Shown here in pieces: positions 50,093 through 58,808 of a stretch of 64,000 nt of DNA. The first letter of the stretch is position 1. Every line of letters starts with the position of its first letter. The position numbers were made by a program, and so were the translations under genes. The DNA comes from Nocardioides jensenii JCM 1364 = NBRC 14755 (GTDB lineage Bacteria; Actinomycetota; Actinomycetes; Propionibacteriales; Nocardioidaceae), in the NCBI RefSeq assembly GCF_001552535.1, contig NZ_BCRJ01000003.1, forward strand, positions 1 through 64,000, read 5' to 3'. Under the pieces are notes generated by a model. The model had not been told where the DNA came from, ran no database searches, and saw only the letters and a program-made list of their open reading frames with translations.

Positions 50093-51211
50093 TCAGTTCG
50101 CGTCGGCCTTGTCGGCGCCGCGGCGCCAGCGGATGCCGGCCTCGAGGAAACCGTCGATGTCACCGTCGAAGACCGCCGACGGGTTGCCGGACTCGTACGT
50201 CGTCCGCAGGTCCTTGACCACCTGGTAGGGGTTGAGCACGTAGTTGCGCATCTGGTCGCCCCACGAGGCCTGGACGTCGCCCTTGAGCTCGTCGAGGTGC
50301 GCCTTCTCCTCGGCCTTCTTCAACGCCAGCAGCTTCGCCTTGAGCACGACCATCGCGCTGGCCTTGTTCTGCAGCTGCGACTTCTCGTTCTGACAGCTGA
50401 CCACCGTGCCGGTGGGGATGTGGGTCAGACGGACGGCGGAGTCGGTGGTGTTGACCGACTGGCCGCCGGGGCCGCCGGAGCGGTAGACGTCGACCCGGAC
50501 CTCTTCGTCGGGCACGTCGATCTCGTCGGTCTGCTCGAGCACGGGCACGACCTCGACCGCGGCGAAGCTGGTCTGGCGCCGGCCCTGGTTGTCGAAGGGG
50601 CTGATCCGGACGAGTCGGTGGGTGCCGGCCTCGACGCTGAGCGTGCCGTAGGCGTAGGGCGCGTGCACCGCGAAGGTGGCGGACTTGAGCCCGGCCTCTT
50701 CCGCGTAGGACGTGTCGAAGACCTCGACCGGGTAGTTGTGCTGCTCGGCCCAGCGGACATACATGCGCATCAGCTTCTCCGCGAAGTCAGCCGCATCGAC
50801 CCCGCCCGCCCCGGAACGGATGGTGATCAGCGCCTCGCGGGCGTCGTACTCGTCGGAGAGCAGGGTGCGGACCTCGAGCATCTCGACGGACTTCTTGATC
50901 CGCTCGAGCTCGCGCTCGGAGTCGGCCAGGGTGTCGGCGTCGCCCTCGTCCTGGGCCATCTCGACCATCAGGTCGAGGTCCTCGATGCGGCCGTGCAGCG
51001 AGGTGAACCGCTCCATCTCACCGGTGAGCGTCGACAGCCGCCCGGTCACGCGCTGGGCGTTCTCCTGGTCGTCCCACAGGTCGGGTGCGGCCACCTGCTG
51101 CTCGAGGTCGTCGATCTCGGCGCGCATCGCCTCCAGGTTGAGCACCTGCTCGATGGTGTGCATCGTCGCCTGGAGCTGCTTGATCTCTGCTTCATAGTCT
51201 CGGCCTGCCAC
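50093..51211 (-). CDS. prfB: peptide chain release factor 2
   Basis: 372 aa from GTG 51211. [20 protein letters not shown] holds the catalytic GGQ, and [15 protein letters not shown] includes the SPF anticodon-like motif specific to RF2 (UGA/UAA). The N-terminal coiled domain starts [16 protein letters not shown]. There is no sign of the programmed +1 frameshift found in many bacterial prfB genes. TAGTCT lies 8 nt before the GTG; the longer ATG frame to 51253 is less likely. Confidence 0.96.
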   Translation of the reverse strand: MAGRDYEAEIKQLQATMHTIEQVLNLEAMRAEIDDLEQQVAAPDLWDDQENAQRVTGRLSTLTGEMERFTSLHGRIEDLDLMVEMAQDEGDADTLADSERELERIKKSVEMLEVRTLLSDEYDAREALITIRSGAGGVDAADFAEKLMRMYVRWAEQHNYPVEVFDTSYAEEAGLKSATFAVHAPYAYGTLSVEAGTHRLVRISPFDNQGRRQTSFAAVEVVPVLEQTDEIDVPDEEVRVDVYRSGGPGGQSVNTTDSAVRLTHIPTGTVVSCQNEKSQLQNKASAMVVLKAKLLALKKAEEKAHLDELKGDVQASWGDQMRNYVLNPYQVVKDLRTTYESGNPSAVFDGDIDGFLEAGIRWRRGADKADAN

Positions 51212-51399
51212 AAGAGGCAAGACTACGGCACCACTGAGAACCACCCGAGTCACGGGAGCACCTTCGGCACGTGGTGAATGAAACCGGCGAACTTACGGCA
51301 ACAGTGCCGAAAAAAACAAGACTGCCCCGTGAGCCGAGATTCGCCTACGGTTCCGCAAGGGATGGCACTCGGGGGCCGACACCAACGCAAGGGAACGTC

Positions 51400-52212
51400 A
51401 TGAGAATCAGCAAGACACGTGTTCTGGCCGCCGGAGCAGCCGCGGTCCTGGCTTCCTCACTCGGGGTGGCCGCGGCAACGGCCGGCTCGGACGAGACACC
51501 GCCCAGCTTCCAGGAGTTCTCCGCCTCGACGTTCCGTGACGCGGACGGCACCTGGATCGTGAACGGCGACGAGCCGGTGCAGAGCAAGGGCGGGCTGCGA
51601 CAGTTCTACGACGGCATGGTCTCCGCGCCCAAGAAGGTGTCCGAAGAGGGCCTGATCATCAACACGGTCAACGGAAAGGACGACCGGTGGTCGCAGGCGG
51701 CCGTCGGCAACCTCACCTACTGCGTGAGCACGAAGTTCGGCGCCGACTACTCGCGCGTGGTCTCGGCGATGAACAGCGGCGCCGGCCAGTGGGAGGCGGC
51801 CTCATCGGCAGTCGACTTCATCCACGTCTCCGGCGCGGACAGCAGCTGCAACACCCGCAACAAGACCGTCGTCTTCTCCGTGGAGCCGACCAGGACCAAC
51901 CAGTACATCGCCCGGGCGTTCTTCCCGAGCACCAGCTCCAAGAACATCCTGGTGAACGCCAAGTCGCTCTACAACTCGGGATCGTGGACGCCGTCCAACA
52001 TCTTGGCCCACGAGCTCGGCCACACCCTGGGCTTCCGGCACGAGCACACGCGCCCCGAGTCCGGCACCTGCTTCGAGGACAACAACTGGCGTCCGCTGAC
52101 GCCGTACGACTCGGCCTCGATCATGCACTACCCGCAGTGCAACGGAAGCTCCGACGACCTGAGCATGACCAACACCGACCGCGCAGGCATCCAGGCGGTC
52201 TACGGCAACTGA
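51400..52212 (+). CDS. secreted metzincin metalloprotease (M10/M12-like)
   Basis: 270 aa from ATG 51400 with a signal peptide (VLAAGAAAVLASSLGVAAATAG). The zinc-binding helix is AHELGHTLGFRHEHTRP and the Met-turn is SIMHYPQCNGSSDD. Four cysteines suggest two disulfides. It resembles matrixin/astacin-type secreted peptidases that degrade extracellular proteins. Longer in-frame sequence upstream to 51271 is not credible because the signal peptide starts here. The ribosome-binding site is CAAGGGAA. It is convergent with a CAP gene and shares a terminator with it. Confidence 0.9.
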   Translation: MRISKTRVLAAGAAAVLASSLGVAAATAGSDETPPSFQEFSASTFRDADGTWIVNGDEPVQSKGGLRQFYDGMVSAPKKVSEEGLIINTVNGKDDRWSQAAVGNLTYCVSTKFGADYSRVVSAMNSGAGQWEAASSAVDFIHVSGADSSCNTRNKTVVFSVEPTRTNQYIARAFFPSTSSKNILVNAKSLYNSGSWTPSNILAHELGHTLGFRHEHTRPESGTCFEDNNWRPLTPYDSASIMHYPQCNGSSDDLSMTNTDRAGIQAVYGN

Positions 52213-52228
52213 CCCGGCTGCCTGACGA

Positions 52229-52261
52229 GAGGGTCCGGTCGCTCCGTGCGGCCGGGCCCTC
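52229..52261. terminator. bidirectional terminator between metzincin and CAP genes
   Basis: GAGGGTCCGG (52229-52238) pairs with CCGGGCCCTC (52252-52261) through ten base pairs, one of them G-U. It lies 17 and 9 nt from the two converging stops. Confidence 0.65.
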
Positions 52262-52269
52262 GCTCGAGG

Positions 52270-52761
52270 TCAGGACCGGCCGAGCACCTGGGCGACGTAC
52301 CACCGGCCGCCGGCCCTGCGGGCTGCCAGACCGATGAGGCGGTACTCCCGGCGCAGGATGTTGGCCCGGTGTCCGGGTGAGTGCATCCAGCCCTGGTTCA
52401 CCACCGAGCGACCGGTCGGGTAGCCGTAGGCGACGTTCTCGCCGACCATGCTCATCCCGCACTGGCGCAGCACCGGGCCCAGGTTCTGGTGGAACATCCG
52501 GCGCTGCCGGGCCATCCGGTTGGCCTGCTCGGTCGCCTTGCGCTGGAGGCACGCCTGCTTGCGCAGCCTCACCAGGTCGCGCCGGGCACGTTGGGCGTTG
52601 GTCGCCGCGATGGCGGTGCGGGAGTACGTCGCAGCTGGCGTCTCACGCGCACTCGGCGCGACGGCACGTTCGGCGGTCGCCTGTCCGGTGGCCACTCCCC
52701 CGACCAGCAGGCCGGAGGCCATCAAGACCGCGATCACCGACGTGAGGACTCTGCGCATCAT
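52270..52761 (-). CDS. secreted CAP/SCP-domain protein
   Basis: 163 aa (a start one codon later is possible) with a signal peptide (VLTSVIAVLMASGLLVGGVA). The CAP core includes AATNAQRARRDL, MFHQNLG, VGENVAYGYP and GWMHSPGHRANIL with the conserved His, Glu and His. Extracellular role is unknown; family members bind lipids or act as proteases. It is convergent with the metzincin and followed by the tad genes on the same strand. Confidence 0.88.
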   Translation of the reverse strand: MMRRVLTSVIAVLMASGLLVGGVATGQATAERAVAPSARETPAATYSRTAIAATNAQRARRDLVRLRKQACLQRKATEQANRMARQRRMFHQNLGPVLRQCGMSMVGENVAYGYPTGRSVVNQGWMHSPGHRANILRREYRLIGLAARRAGGRWYVAQVLGRS

Positions 52762-52806
52762 GCGGTCACGCTGCCACAGCAGCTCGGTGTCAACAACGGT
52801 TTCCGG

Positions 52807-53238
52807 CTATTCGGTGACGTCCACGATCGCCGACCCGCGTGACCCGACCCGGGCATCGCTCAGCGAACCGACGGTGATCGGCAGGTCGAGGCCGGCACTG
52901 ACCTCCACGACCACGGCGTTGTCCCGGATGCGGACGGCGTACGTCAGCTCCGGGTAGTCGGCGTACGCATCGATGCCGCGCAGGTAGGCGCCCACGGCGG
53001 CATGGACGGCGCGCTTGTCGAGGGGCGCCCGGTCTCCCTTGAGCCCGCCGTCGTAGACCTTCGACCCACGCACCTCGTCCGCACCCGCAAGGGCCGCGCC
53101 GTCCGCGACGTTGTCGAGGCCCTGGCGTCGGAGGTAGGCGGCGGACGCGTCGACGACCAGGCCCACGGCGAGGAGCAGGACGATGGCGAACCCGACGATG
53201 AGCACCGTCACCTGACCCTGGTCGTCGCGGCGGGTCAC
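52807..53238 (-). CDS. TadG-like pilus protein (short)
   Basis: 143 aa. The N-terminal DDQGQVTVLIVGFAIVLLLA is a TadE/TadG-type pilin-like helix, and DNVADGAALAGADEV is the characteristic TadG region. The protein lacks the long TadG C-terminal domain. It is the last gene of the tad run and overlaps the TadE-like gene by 4 nt. The product is probably a minor pilin or assembly factor. Confidence 0.8.
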   Translation of the reverse strand: MTRRDDQGQVTVLIVGFAIVLLLAVGLVVDASAAYLRRQGLDNVADGAALAGADEVRGSKVYDGGLKGDRAPLDKRAVHAAVGAYLRGIDAYADYPELTYAVRIRDNAVVVEVSAGLDLPITVGSLSDARVGSRGSAIVDVTE

Positions 53239-53672
53239 CTGCGGTCCTCGACGTAGCGACCGAACGGGACCCGGTGCACCGACTCGAGGCGGAAGCTGGG
53301 CGCTCCCCCGCCCAGCGCGGCGGGTGCCAAGGGCAGACGCACGTGGGTGCGGACGACGACGGTGATCACCGATCCCGGCACCAGGCAGTGGCCACGCCCC
53401 ATCGAGCAGGTGATGTCGAGGTCAAGCCCCTGGTCGGCCAGGCCCTGGTCGTCGAGCGCCAGCCTCGCCGCCGCTTCGGCCCGGCGCCGCCCCTCGGCCT
53501 CGGAGTCGGCGAGGGAGAAGGCGCGACCGGCGGCACGACTGGCCGCGGTCACCCCGAACGCGCCGCGTTGCACGTCGAAGACCGCGATCATCACGTAGAC
53601 CAGGGGCACCAGCAGCAGGATCGCCAACCAGGTGACCTCGATCAGTGCACTGCCCTCGTCATCGCGTCTCAC
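53235..53672 (-). CDS. TadE-like minor pilin
   Basis: 145 aa from a GTG overlapping the preceding stop. EGSALIEVTWLAILLLVPLV is the TadE signature: a hydrophobic helix preceded by the Glu of a processing site. AFGVTAASRAAGRAFSLA and two cysteines (DITCSMGRGHCLV) follow. It is cotranscribed with its neighbours as part of the Tad minor pilins. Confidence 0.82.
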   Translation of the reverse strand: MRRDDEGSALIEVTWLAILLLVPLVYVMIAVFDVQRGAFGVTAASRAAGRAFSLADSEAEGRRRAEAAARLALDDQGLADQGLDLDITCSMGRGHCLVPGSVITVVVRTHVRLPLAPAALGGGAPSFRLESVHRVPFGRYVEDRR

Positions 53673-54058
53673 TGGTCCTCCTCGGTGGCGTGGCCGTGGA
53701 CCACGAGCTCCACCGAAGGGCCCCACAGCCCCAGGGCTGGAACCTCGGCGCGCACCGTCACCTCGACCGTCGCCGACCCGTGGTCCCGGGTCTCGCGGGC
53801 CGTGACGCCCTCGGCGAAGCTGCCGGCGACGATGTCGCCGATCTGGCGTCGGGTGTACGCCGCCCCGTCGGCGGGTCCGCGGTCGGCGGTCGCCCCGTGC
53901 CGGGCACCTTCCGAGGCCGCCGCGGTCAACGTGTTGCGCACGTGCAGGACCAGCGCCAGCTGGAGGATCCCGAGCACCAGCGGGATCAGGATGACCAGCA
54001 CGAGGACGAAGTCGACGACCGCCGACCCGCGCTCGTCGCCCTCCCTCCGCTGCCGCAT
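53669..54058 (-). CDS. TadE-family minor pilin
   Basis: 129 aa. ERGSAVVDFVLVLVILIPLV is the typical TadE N-terminal helix, and TLTAAASEGARHGATAD follows. The GTG of the next gene overlaps its stop. It lies 3 nt after the pilin-like gene, so the cluster is a tight operon. Confidence 0.85.
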   Translation of the reverse strand: MRQRREGDERGSAVVDFVLVLVILIPLVLGILQLALVLHVRNTLTAAASEGARHGATADRGPADGAAYTRRQIGDIVAGSFAEGVTARETRDHGSATVEVTVRAEVPALGLWGPSVELVVHGHATEEDQ

Positions 54059-54061
54059 GTC

Positions 54062-54256
54062 TCAGCCGTCGACCGAGTTCAACGCGTGAATCAGCATCGC
54101 CTTCAGCCGCGGGCCGGCCACCAGGGTCAGCGCGGCGACGATGCCTGCCGTCATCACGGTGATCATCACCCAGCCGGGCACGTCTCCGCGCTCGTCACGC
54201 AATCGAGTGCTGACCCCGACGTAGAGCCGGATCATCAGCGTGTTCACCATGTCCAT
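54062..54256 (-). CDS. Flp-type pilin-like small protein
   Basis: 64 aa with one hydrophobic helix (WVMITVMTAGIVAALTLVAG) preceded by DERGDVPG. Position and size match a Flp major pilin in tad loci, but a clear G/E processing site is not visible. A start at M8 is also possible. It is 16 nt from tadC. Confidence 0.7.
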   Translation of the reverse strand: MDMVNTLMIRLYVGVSTRLRDERGDVPGWVMITVMTAGIVAALTLVAGPRLKAMLIHALNSVDG

Positions 54257-54272
54257 CCCGAGACTTCCTTCC

Positions 54273-55205
54273 TTAGGGCGCGACCAGTCGGAGGCCGATG
54301 AGGCCCGGCCAGAACGCGAAAATCACGGTCACCGGCAGCACGAGGAACACCACGGGGACCATCATCATGACTTCCTTGCGGGCGCCGGTCTCGATCAGCT
54401 CACGACGACCCGCCTCGCGCACGTCCGAGGCCTGCGCGTGCAGGACGTCGGCCAACGGCGTGCCCCGCTCGACGGCGACCGCGATGCCTTCGGCGAAACG
54501 GCTGACCAGGGGCAGACCAGTGCGCGCCGCGAGGCCGTCGAAGGCCCGACCGACGGGTGCACCCGTGCGGATCTCGGCCAGCACGCGCGACAGGTCGCTG
54601 GTGAGCGCGCCGTTGGTGCGGCGTACCACCCTGTCGAGTGCCGAGACCGGGCTCTCCCCCGCCGCGACCGCCAACGCCAACAGTTCGGCCACGACCGGGA
54701 ACTCGAGCAGGATCAGTTGCTCGCGTTTCTTGGCCACGGAGCTGAGGTGGTTGTCGCAGAAGATGACTCCGCAGGCGAAGGCGACCACGGTGAGCACGAC
54801 CAGGGGCACCGTGTTGCCGGGTGAGCGCCAGGTCTCGAGCACCGACACCGCCGCGGCGACCGCGAACGCGCTCAGCCCCCACATCACCTGATCGATGCGG
54901 AACTCGTGGACGGTCTTGTCGAGGTCGGCACGCTCGAGTCGGCGGCGGACCGAGGTGCTGCCCCCGAGCACCTTCTCGACGCCGTCGGCGGCGCCGCGCA
55001 GGACCGGGCCGAAGACACCGCGCACGGCGCCGGTCCCCTCGTCGACCGGACGAACCTGACCGGACTGGGGCAGGTCGCGGATGTAGGGCAGGACACGCAC
55101 CGAGAGATCGGCGCGCCGCAGGCTCAGCAGTCGCGACACGATCAGCAGCAGGCCACCTGCTGCCAGTCCACCCAGCAGCGCGCCCCAGACGGTGAGGCCG
55201 GTCAT
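54273..55205 (-). CDS. tadC: Tad pilus assembly membrane protein TadC
   Basis: 310 aa from ATG 55205 (MTGLTVWGALLGG). The T2SSF fold is shown by EFPVVAELLALAVAAGESPV, VLAEIRTGAPVGRAF and GLPLVSRFAEGIAVAVERG, and the protein ends with hydrophobic helices. It is a platform protein with TadB. The start was set by the 4-nt overlap with tadB; the listed longer frame extends into tadB and is rejected. Confidence 0.9.
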   Translation of the reverse strand: MTGLTVWGALLGGLAAGGLLLIVSRLLSLRRADLSVRVLPYIRDLPQSGQVRPVDEGTGAVRGVFGPVLRGAADGVEKVLGGSTSVRRRLERADLDKTVHEFRIDQVMWGLSAFAVAAAVSVLETWRSPGNTVPLVVLTVVAFACGVIFCDNHLSSVAKKREQLILLEFPVVAELLALAVAAGESPVSALDRVVRRTNGALTSDLSRVLAEIRTGAPVGRAFDGLAARTGLPLVSRFAEGIAVAVERGTPLADVLHAQASDVREAGRRELIETGARKEVMMMVPVVFLVLPVTVIFAFWPGLIGLRLVAP

Positions 55206-56059
55206 GCCAGGATCCTCCGGTCGACGGGCAGCCGTCCGATGCGCATCATCAACCGGTAGGCGACCACGCAGCACAGGGCACCGCCGGCCAGGACGAGGAC
55301 GCCCGCCGCCGAGGCATAGCGGTGGATGACCTCCGCCTGGAAGCACATCAGGAACAGCACGAGCCAAGGCGCGGCGACGGCCAGCCGCGCGCCATTGACG
55401 GTCCAGGCCTGCCGCGCCTCGAGCTCCGAGCGGGTGTGCGCGTCGTCGCGGAGGTAGCCGGACAGGTTGCGCAGCAGTCGACCGAGCTCGCCGCCTCCCA
55501 CCTCCCGGGCAATGCGGAGTCCTTCGACCACGCGGTCACCGACCGGATCGGCGAGCAGCACCTTGAGACGATCGAGGGACTCCCCGAAGCGGCCGCTGAC
55601 CTGGTAGTCGAGAGCGAACCTCTCGAACGCGGGTCGCAACGGCTCGGGCCCGCGGACGGCCAGGCCGGCGAGCGCCTCGGGCAGGGACATCCCGGCTCGC
55701 ACGGCCGACCCGAGGTGGTCGACGGCCTCCGGCCAGACCTCGGCGAACTCCCGTTGACGCTTGCGGGCTCGGCCCGCAACGACGGCCAGCGGCACGTAGC
55801 CGGCCATCAGGCCGAAGGCCAGCGCCACCGGGAAGGTGTTCGAGAGCACCTGCATGACCAACGAGGCGACCAGGCCGGCGACGACGCACAGGCCGACCAG
55901 ACTGCGCGCGGTGACGGTGCTCATGCCGGCGCTGGCGAGCAGCGCCTCCAGCCGGCCGGGACCTCGATCAGCGCCCTCCCTGTTGGTGCGCGGCACGAAG
56001 AACGCGGACCACACCAGCGCGATGCCCAGTCCGAACCCGAGGCCGACGAGCGCGCCCAT
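55202..56059 (-). CDS. tadB: Tad pilus assembly membrane protein TadB
   Basis: 285 aa with a T2SSF domain: EVWPEAVDHLGSAVRAGMSL, ALDYQVSGRFGESLDRLKV and REVGGGELGRLLRNLSGYL. Helices flank the domain. The ATG overlaps the stop of the truncated cpaF remnant by 4 nt (ATGA). Because the upstream ATPase gene is broken, the operon may lack its normal promoter and motor, so function of this Tad cluster is doubtful unless cpaF exists elsewhere. Confidence 0.9.
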   Translation of the reverse strand: MGALVGLGFGLGIALVWSAFFVPRTNREGADRGPGRLEALLASAGMSTVTARSLVGLCVVAGLVASLVMQVLSNTFPVALAFGLMAGYVPLAVVAGRARKRQREFAEVWPEAVDHLGSAVRAGMSLPEALAGLAVRGPEPLRPAFERFALDYQVSGRFGESLDRLKVLLADPVGDRVVEGLRIAREVGGGELGRLLRNLSGYLRDDAHTRSELEARQAWTVNGARLAVAAPWLVLFLMCFQAEVIHRYASAAGVLVLAGGALCCVVAYRLMMRIGRLPVDRRILA

Positions 56060-56352
56060 CAGGTCGCCTGCACCAGTCGATGGACGTCGACGCCGAGCCG
56101 CTCGAACAGCTCGATGCGAGGCGGCATGCCGCCCTGCGCCCGCAGCGAGTCACCCTGACGGGCGAAGATGGCCTCGGTCTCGATGATGTCGTTCTCCACC
56201 CGCCCCGGGACCGACACGATCTCGTTGACCCGGCGTACGCCGTCGGCGTCCATGCCCAGGTGCACGACCAGGTCGACGCTCGCGGCAACGGTCGGTACGA
56301 CGAACCTCGCGGAGATGTTCTCCCCCGCCAAAGTTGCAAAGGGGGTGTGCAT
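56059..56352 (-). pseudogene. tadA: C-terminal fragment of the Tad ATPase CpaF/TadA
   Basis: The 97-codon frame from 56352 matches the end of CpaF-type secretion ATPases: LAGENISARFVVPTVAASVD, VVHLGMDADGVRRVNEI and VENDIIETEAIFARQGD. The ~300 N-terminal residues with Walker A and Walker B are missing. Upstream the frame stays open only about 12 codons before a stop, and sequence there does not resemble the family. Accessory DNA begins at this point, so the gene was cut by insertion or deletion. The stop still overlaps the tadB ATG. Confidence 0.85.
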
Positions 56353-56393
56353 AGTCGAGCGGCTCGAGGGGCCGGATGCTAACCCCAGTCAAT

Positions 56394-56420
56394 CCTGTCA
56401 CCGGATCGTGCAGCAGACCC
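56394..56420 (+). repeat. 27-nt imperfect direct repeat, left copy
   Basis: Begins CCTGTCACCGG and ends TGCAGCAGACCC. The right copy at 57476-57502 matches at 23 of 27 positions in the same orientation. The pair brackets the DUF6281-like gene beside the Tad breakpoint. The stretch 56353-56605 holds no gene I can support. Confidence 0.6.
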
Positions 56421-56605
56421 TTCAGCCCTCGCGAGCGCCTTGGTTCGGTCCGGCTCCCTGCCGCGTATGACGACCGGTGTTAGCGACGCCTCTAACCTCC
56501 GGCGAGCGGATGGTCGAGATCTCCGACGAAGCGTCTGGCCCGACAAGGCATTCGCATGGATCGTCACCGTCGTCACGACGTCCGCAGGTGGGGCACAAGT
56601 CATCG

Positions 56606-57124
56606 TCACCCTCGCGCATGGCCATGCCTCGCATCATGCGCCGGCTTTGTGTCGGCGTCTAGGGGAATGGGATATCCCGGTAAAGAGCGGTCTTGCCGAT
56701 GCGAGCGCGGTGACAACGGTGACGACTTCGCCAACTCCCGCCAGATGCGCTCGCGTTCGGAGAGTGGAACCGAGTCAGCAACGAAGACCGCGAACGAGTC
56801 CTTGTCGAATCGGACGCCCAAGACTTCCTCGGGCGGATATCCACGGAACGACCACGTCGTGACCTGGCGCGGTTGTTCAGGGAACACGGAGCCACCGGCG
56901 TCCTCGCCGACGTCGTGGCACTCTGCCGCCTCGGCAACAGAGTGCCTGCTGGCTTCCCGGTCGGTGTAGCCGTGAGACGTGTAGGCGATGCCGTCCACCC
57001 TCACCTGGGCCGAGCAGTCGCTAGAGGTCTGAGGGCTACCGTCCGGTGAGCAACCAACCACGATGAAGGAAAGCGTGAGCCAAACAGCCACGCTAGCGGC
57101 CCTCAGGGTCTCAGCTCCTCCCAT
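56606..57124 (-). CDS. lipoprotein, possibly DUF6281-like
   Basis: 172 aa from ATG 57124 with a signal peptide (VAVWLTLSFIVVGC; lipobox IVGC-like). Conserved-looking segments are DCSAQVRVDGIAYTSHGYTD, AECHDVG and EVLGVRFDKDSFAVFVADSV, similar to small actinobacterial lipoproteins of the DUF6281 type, though I am not sure. The function is unknown. The position, bracketed by direct repeats in the accessory region, makes horizontal acquisition likely. Confidence 0.65.
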   Translation of the reverse strand: MGGAETLRAASVAVWLTLSFIVVGCSPDGSPQTSSDCSAQVRVDGIAYTSHGYTDREASRHSVAEAAECHDVGEDAGGSVFPEQPRQVTTWSFRGYPPEEVLGVRFDKDSFAVFVADSVPLSERERIWRELAKSSPLSPRSHRQDRSLPGYPIPLDADTKPAHDARHGHARG

Positions 57125-57565
57125 ATGCCTTCGACGTATCGCTGAGTGTCACGGTTCCCCAAAAAGTGCAGGGTTTGCTTCAGGATCCGGTGACAGATCG
57201 ACTCCCCCAGTTTCGGCACGAAGACCTGGCATCACAACGGGATCAGCGCTTCGCGCGCAGTCTGTGGTCTGGCAGTCCCAAGAAGAATTCATGACGAAGT
57301 TGATCGCTCCGGGCTGTCCCGCTTCCCTAGGTGCATAGGGGCCCGCCGCGGTCTGAGCGCGGATGTTGACCGCAATGAAGAAAACCGCTGCGCCCTAACC
57401 TGGGCAAACGAACTTCGGCACACCCGGCGGTCACCTCGGTCGCCCACCGTCGGCGACCTCAGACTCACGTGTCGTCCTGTCACCAGGTTATGCAGCAGAC
57501 CCGGGCGGATGTTGACCGCAGCCAATAAACCCACTGCAGGATTCGTATCGTTCGGGCAACTAGGA
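57125..57565. other. 441-nt gene-free repeat-bearing region
   Basis: I see no credible coding gene here. A 34-nt imperfect repeat occurs at 57359-57392 and 57505-57538 (27 of 34 identical), each opening with GCGGATGTTGACCGCA. The right copy of the 27-nt repeat is at 57476-57502. ACCCACTGCA at 57529-57538 recurs at 58865-58874 on the far side of the IS element. Confidence 0.6.
57476..57502 (+). repeat. 27-nt imperfect direct repeat, right copy
   Basis: Begins CCTGTCACCAGG and ends TGCAGCAGACCC, matching 56394-56420 at 23 of 27 positions. The four differences cluster in the centre. A 34-nt repeat begins 3 nt later. Confidence 0.6.
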
Positions 57566-57594
57566 CTGGGGTTGCCCCCGTTTGGCGGACACGG

Positions 57595-58440
57595 TTACGC
57601 GGCCAGGTTTGGCTCGCGTTGGGTTTGCGGTTCGAACTCTAGGGGACTGATCATGCCCAACGCGGAGTGTCGGCGTCGGGTGTTGTAGACCTTGCTGATC
57701 CAGTGATGGATTCCCCGAGTGGCTTCCTCACGGGTTGCCCAGTTGTGTCGGTAGTAGAACTCGACCTTCAAGGTGGCCCAGAAGGACTCGGCCATGGCGT
57801 TGTCCCAGCACACCCCGGTGGCACCGACCGAGCAACGTAGATGATGTTTGGCGGCGAAGGCGGCAACCTCAGTGGAGGTGTACTGGCTGCCTCGGTCGGC
57901 GTGGAAGATGACATCTCGGGGACGTGTCCCGCGTAGATCGACGGCCATGGCCAATGCCTCGGTGACCAGGCTGGCGTGCATGTGATCAGCCATCGCCCAG
58001 CCCAGCACCCGACGCGAACATCCATCGCGGACCGCGCACAGGTACAGCCACCCCTGGCCCGTGGCCAGGTAGGTGATGTCCGAGATCCACACCGCGTCCA
58101 GCCGGCCGGTGTCGAAGACCCGATTGACCAGGTCCGGGTGCGGCTCGGCGTCGCGGTCCGGGCGCGTGGTGAGCTTCCACGGCCGCGGTGAGATGCCCTG
58201 CAGGTTCAGCCCGCGCATGACCTTGGCGACGGTCTTGCGAGTCACCAGGCACCCGTGTGCCCGCAACTCAGCTGTGATCCGCGGTGCCCCGTAGACACCG
58301 TCGGATGCCTGATGGGCTTGCACCACAGCGGCCGCCAACTCCTCCCGTGCCTGCTCACGAGGCCCCGGTCCGACGGCTTGGCGGGCACGCCAGTCGTAGA
58401 AGCCGGATCGAGAGACCTCCAACAGTTCGAGCATGTGCAC
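57595..58440 (-). CDS. IS3-family transposase OrfB (DDE integrase core)
   Basis: 281 aa as an isolated frame, really the -1 continuation of OrfA. HTH_21-like segment LEVSRSGFYDWRARQAV, then the rve integrase core with the DDE triad: D in VWISDITYL, D in FHADRGSQYTS and E in DNAMAESFWATLK. The fused OrfAB product would arise by -1 slippage at AAAAAA in OrfA, near KKAAAFF. The ATG at 58440 may not be used. Confidence 0.92.
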   Translation of the reverse strand: MHMLELLEVSRSGFYDWRARQAVGPGPREQAREELAAAVVQAHQASDGVYGAPRITAELRAHGCLVTRKTVAKVMRGLNLQGISPRPWKLTTRPDRDAEPHPDLVNRVFDTGRLDAVWISDITYLATGQGWLYLCAVRDGCSRRVLGWAMADHMHASLVTEALAMAVDLRGTRPRDVIFHADRGSQYTSTEVAAFAAKHHLRCSVGATGVCWDNAMAESFWATLKVEFYYRHNWATREEATRGIHHWISKVYNTRRRHSALGMISPLEFEPQTQREPNLAA

Positions 58441-58484
58441 TACATCGAAGTCGGCCTTCTGCGCCTCGACGAGCCGGTAGGCGA

Positions 58485-58808
58485 CTACCGGTTCTCCTCG
58501 GAGGCGAAGAAGGCCGCTGCTTTTTTCAGGAACGCCACGTCCTTCTCCAACTGAGCGTTCTTCTGACGCAACTGCGCCAACTCGAACCTCTCGTTGAAGC
58601 TCAACGGCTCCTCAGATTCCATCTTCTCCGCCTCCTGCCGGGCACGTTCCTTGACCACCCACGGATGCAGCGTCTCGCGGAGCACGCCCAACTCATCGGC
58701 AACAGACCGCAAACTACGACCCGAATCAATCACCAGCCGCGCAGCATCACGCCGATACTGCGCCGAGTACTGCCGCCGCTTCGAGGATCCAGCCATGACA
58801 TCAACCAT
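58485..58808 (-). CDS. IS3-family OrfA (HTH protein)
   Basis: 107 aa. RRQYSAQYRRDAARLVIDSG is the HTH, followed by the leucine-zipper region FELAQLRQKNAQLEKDVAFL used for dimerisation. It ends after KKAAAFFASEENR. CTG AAA AAA GC at 58517-58529 (minus strand) is the likely -1 frameshift site joining it to OrfB. It binds the terminal repeats. Confidence 0.92.
   Translation of the reverse strand: MVDVMAGSSKRRQYSAQYRRDAARLVIDSGRSLRSVADELGVLRETLHPWVVKERARQEAEKMESEEPLSFNERFELAQLRQKNAQLEKDVAFLKKAAAFFASEENR

Noticed and set aside
50093..51253. Programmed +1 frameshift in prfB
   Set aside because: The whole RF2 protein is open in one frame from the GTG; no internal UGA slip site is needed.
56150..56401. 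Minus frame overlapping the CpaF remnant in another phase
   Set aside because: Its product has no family resemblance while the alternative phase matches CpaF.
57289..57534. 81-codon minus ORF in the repeat-bearing gap
   Set aside because: Low-complexity Arg/Ser composition, no ribosome-binding site, and it runs through both repeat copies.
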